Under the pieces are notes generated by a model, which saw only the letters and a program-made list of their open reading frames with translations, did not search any database and was not told the DNA's origin. 6,647 nt of DNA from Kiritimatiellia bacterium. Lineage in GTDB: Bacteria; Verrucomicrobiota; Kiritimatiellia; RFP12; UBA1067. The stretch's first letter is position 1; each line of letters begins with the position of its first letter. The stretch covers positions 1 to 6,647 of the forward strand of contig JAGOBZ010000185.1 of assembly GCA_017999015.1 (NCBI GenBank), in the 5' to 3' direction. A program made the position numbers and the translations under genes. Below, piece by piece: positions 5,826 through 6,647 of this stretch.

Positions 5826-6392
5826 CTATTTCACCGCGCATGCGCCGTCGGCACAGGCGGAGCCGGTGGCGGCGGTTGCCGCTTTCTCGGCGGTGGCAGT
5901 TGTGCCGGAGAGGCCGGCCGCGTTGGCGGCTTGCTTGAGGACCGTCGAAGCTCCGGAGGTGAGCGCGGTCTTGCCGACCTCGCCGATGGTCTCGATGGGC
6001 TTGTCGCCCACGATGCCGGGGGTATTGGCGGGCGTGGCGGTCTGGTTGACGGACTCGTCGCCGCCGGCGTCGGCGCTCTGGACCTGCGTGCCGATGAGGT
6101 CGCTCAGGCTGATCGTGATGCCGCCGGGCATGGCCGCGCACGCGAGGGCGTTGGTGCCGGGCCACAGGTTGAGGTTGACCGTGATGGTGTTGCCGCAGGC
6201 CTTGGAGGTCTGGGATTTGCTGGACGGCGTGGCGGTCGCGCAGCCGAGCAGTGCCGCCATCAGGAGGCAGGTCGCGGCCGTGGCCGCGCCGCGCAGGGCG
6301 GTCCGCTTGCCGCGGGCCTTGCCGCGCACGGCGTCGCGTTTGTCGCGGATCTCGGTTTTCGGGGCTTCGGGTTTGGGGACGGTTTTCTTCAT
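5826..6392 (-). CDS. Small predicted lipoprotein of unknown function
   Basis: 188 residues from ATG 6392, which overlaps the stop of the upstream gene as ATGA. GAGG at 6400-6403 is 7 bases upstream. The first 35 residues are strongly basic (KKTVPKPEAPKTEIRDKR...KARGKR). A hydrophobic stretch (about 36-50) follows, ending in a lipobox-like LLGC with the candidate lipidated cysteine C51, so export and membrane anchoring are likely. The n-region is unusually long for a lipoprotein signal. The mature part is small, rich in alanine, threonine and glycine, and low in complexity towards the end. It has cysteines C67, C85, C180 and C185 that could form disulfides, and the sequence finishes SACADGACAVK. 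I do not recognise a family. The coupling to the gene upstream and the integrase elsewhere in the window would fit a prophage or mobile-element cargo gene, but nothing in the protein proves it. Confidence 0.7.
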   Translation of the reverse strand: MKKTVPKPEAPKTEIRDKRDAVRGKARGKRTALRGAATAATCLLMAALLGCATATPSSKSQTSKACGNTITVNLNLWPGTNALACAAMPGGITISLSDLIGTQVQSADAGGDESVNQTATPANTPGIVGDKPIETIGEVGKTALTSGASTVLKQAANAAGLSGTTATAEKAATAATGSACADGACAVK

Positions 6393-6647
6393 TTCATGGC
6401 CTCGTTGACGGCGTCTTGCAGTTCGGCCACGATGGGATGGGTGACGCCTTTGCCCTTCCCGTCCGCCCAGGCGTCGAAGAGCCGCCGCGCTGCGGCGACG
6501 GCCTTCTCCGCCTCTTCTTTGGACACCACGCCGTCGTCCGTGACGGCGAGAACAAAACGCGCCTGCTCGATCACACGGGATGCGAGCAGGCGCACGGCCG
6601 CGTAACGGCCGCTCTGCAGGGCGAGCCTGAGCAGATAGGAGAAGACG
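6389..6647 (-). CDS. Unrecognised protein, C-terminal part (5' end outside window)
   Basis: The frame is open from the right edge to the TGA at 6391-6389 and gives 85 residues. A GTG at 6595 could be a start, but the 17 codons upstream of it continue the same helical, amphipathic pattern (VFSYLLRLALQSGRYAAV), so the gene most likely begins outside the window. The sequence is predicted to be mostly alpha-helical and soluble, with an acidic turn at VTDDGVVSKEEAEKAV that superficially resembles a calcium-binding or helix-capping loop, and ends QDAVNEAMK. No family is recognised. It overlaps the lipoprotein gene by ATGA, so the two are probably translated from one message and may act together. 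Confidence 0.6.
   Translation of the reverse strand, partial: VFSYLLRLALQSGRYAAVRLLASRVIEQARFVLAVTDDGVVSKEEAEKAVAAARRLFDAWADGKGKGVTHPIVAELQDAVNEAMK

Noticed and set aside
5763..6605. Long plus-strand open frame opposite the lipoprotein and the edge gene
   Set aside because: Glycine- and arginine-rich antisense shadow of the two minus-strand genes, which have ribosome-binding sites, a lipobox and ATGA coupling.

Overview
The window is GC-rich (about 60% by eye), with short intergenic gaps, ATGA-type gene overlaps and recognisable Shine-Dalgarno sequences in front of most genes. It reads as a piece of a bacterial chromosome or integrated element: a small anti-phage/accessory island lying next to an integrase. 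The sequence does not fix the taxon. The style would fit an environmental GC-rich Gram-negative bacterium (the lipoprotein supports a cell with lipoproteins), but I do not claim a phylum.

Left to right: (1) the C-terminal end of a tyrosine recombinase (1-274, +). (2) A 122-bp gap with a plausible promoter and a GC-rich hairpin. (3) A complete 927-residue MmeI-family (Type IIL) restriction-modification enzyme (397-3180, +), with an intact D-X9-E-X-K nuclease centre, an N6-adenine methyltransferase core and a target-recognition domain in one chain. (4) An unrecognised 217-residue protein (3188-3841, +) seven bases downstream, very probably in the same operon. (5) A convergent two-gene operon on the minus strand: an AbiEi-like antitoxin/regulator (5632-4685) and an AbiEii-like nucleotidyltransferase toxin (4688-3723), joined by an ATGA overlap. 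This is the Type IV toxin-antitoxin / abortive-infection AbiE arrangement. Its last 119 bp overlap the end of the gene in (4), tail to tail. (6) An intergenic stretch (5633-5825) holding two long palindromes. (7) Two overlapping minus-strand genes: a small predicted lipoprotein (6392-5826) and the 3' end of an unrecognised gene that enters from the right edge (6647-6389).

Restriction by the Type IIL enzyme would act first on incoming DNA, and the AbiE pair would act as a back-up toxin-antitoxin. The nearby integrase suggests the island moves horizontally.

The least explained signal is the pair of 50-bp palindromes at 5642-5691 and 5743-5792. Their centres are exactly 101 bp apart. They share a stem core but differ by several compensatory base-pair changes, and the single mismatch in each becomes a G-U pair only if the minus strand is transcribed. 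They sit directly upstream of the abiEi-like gene, and one overlaps a candidate promoter. They are candidates for AbiEi operators, leader-RNA hairpins, or members of an undescribed palindromic repeat family.
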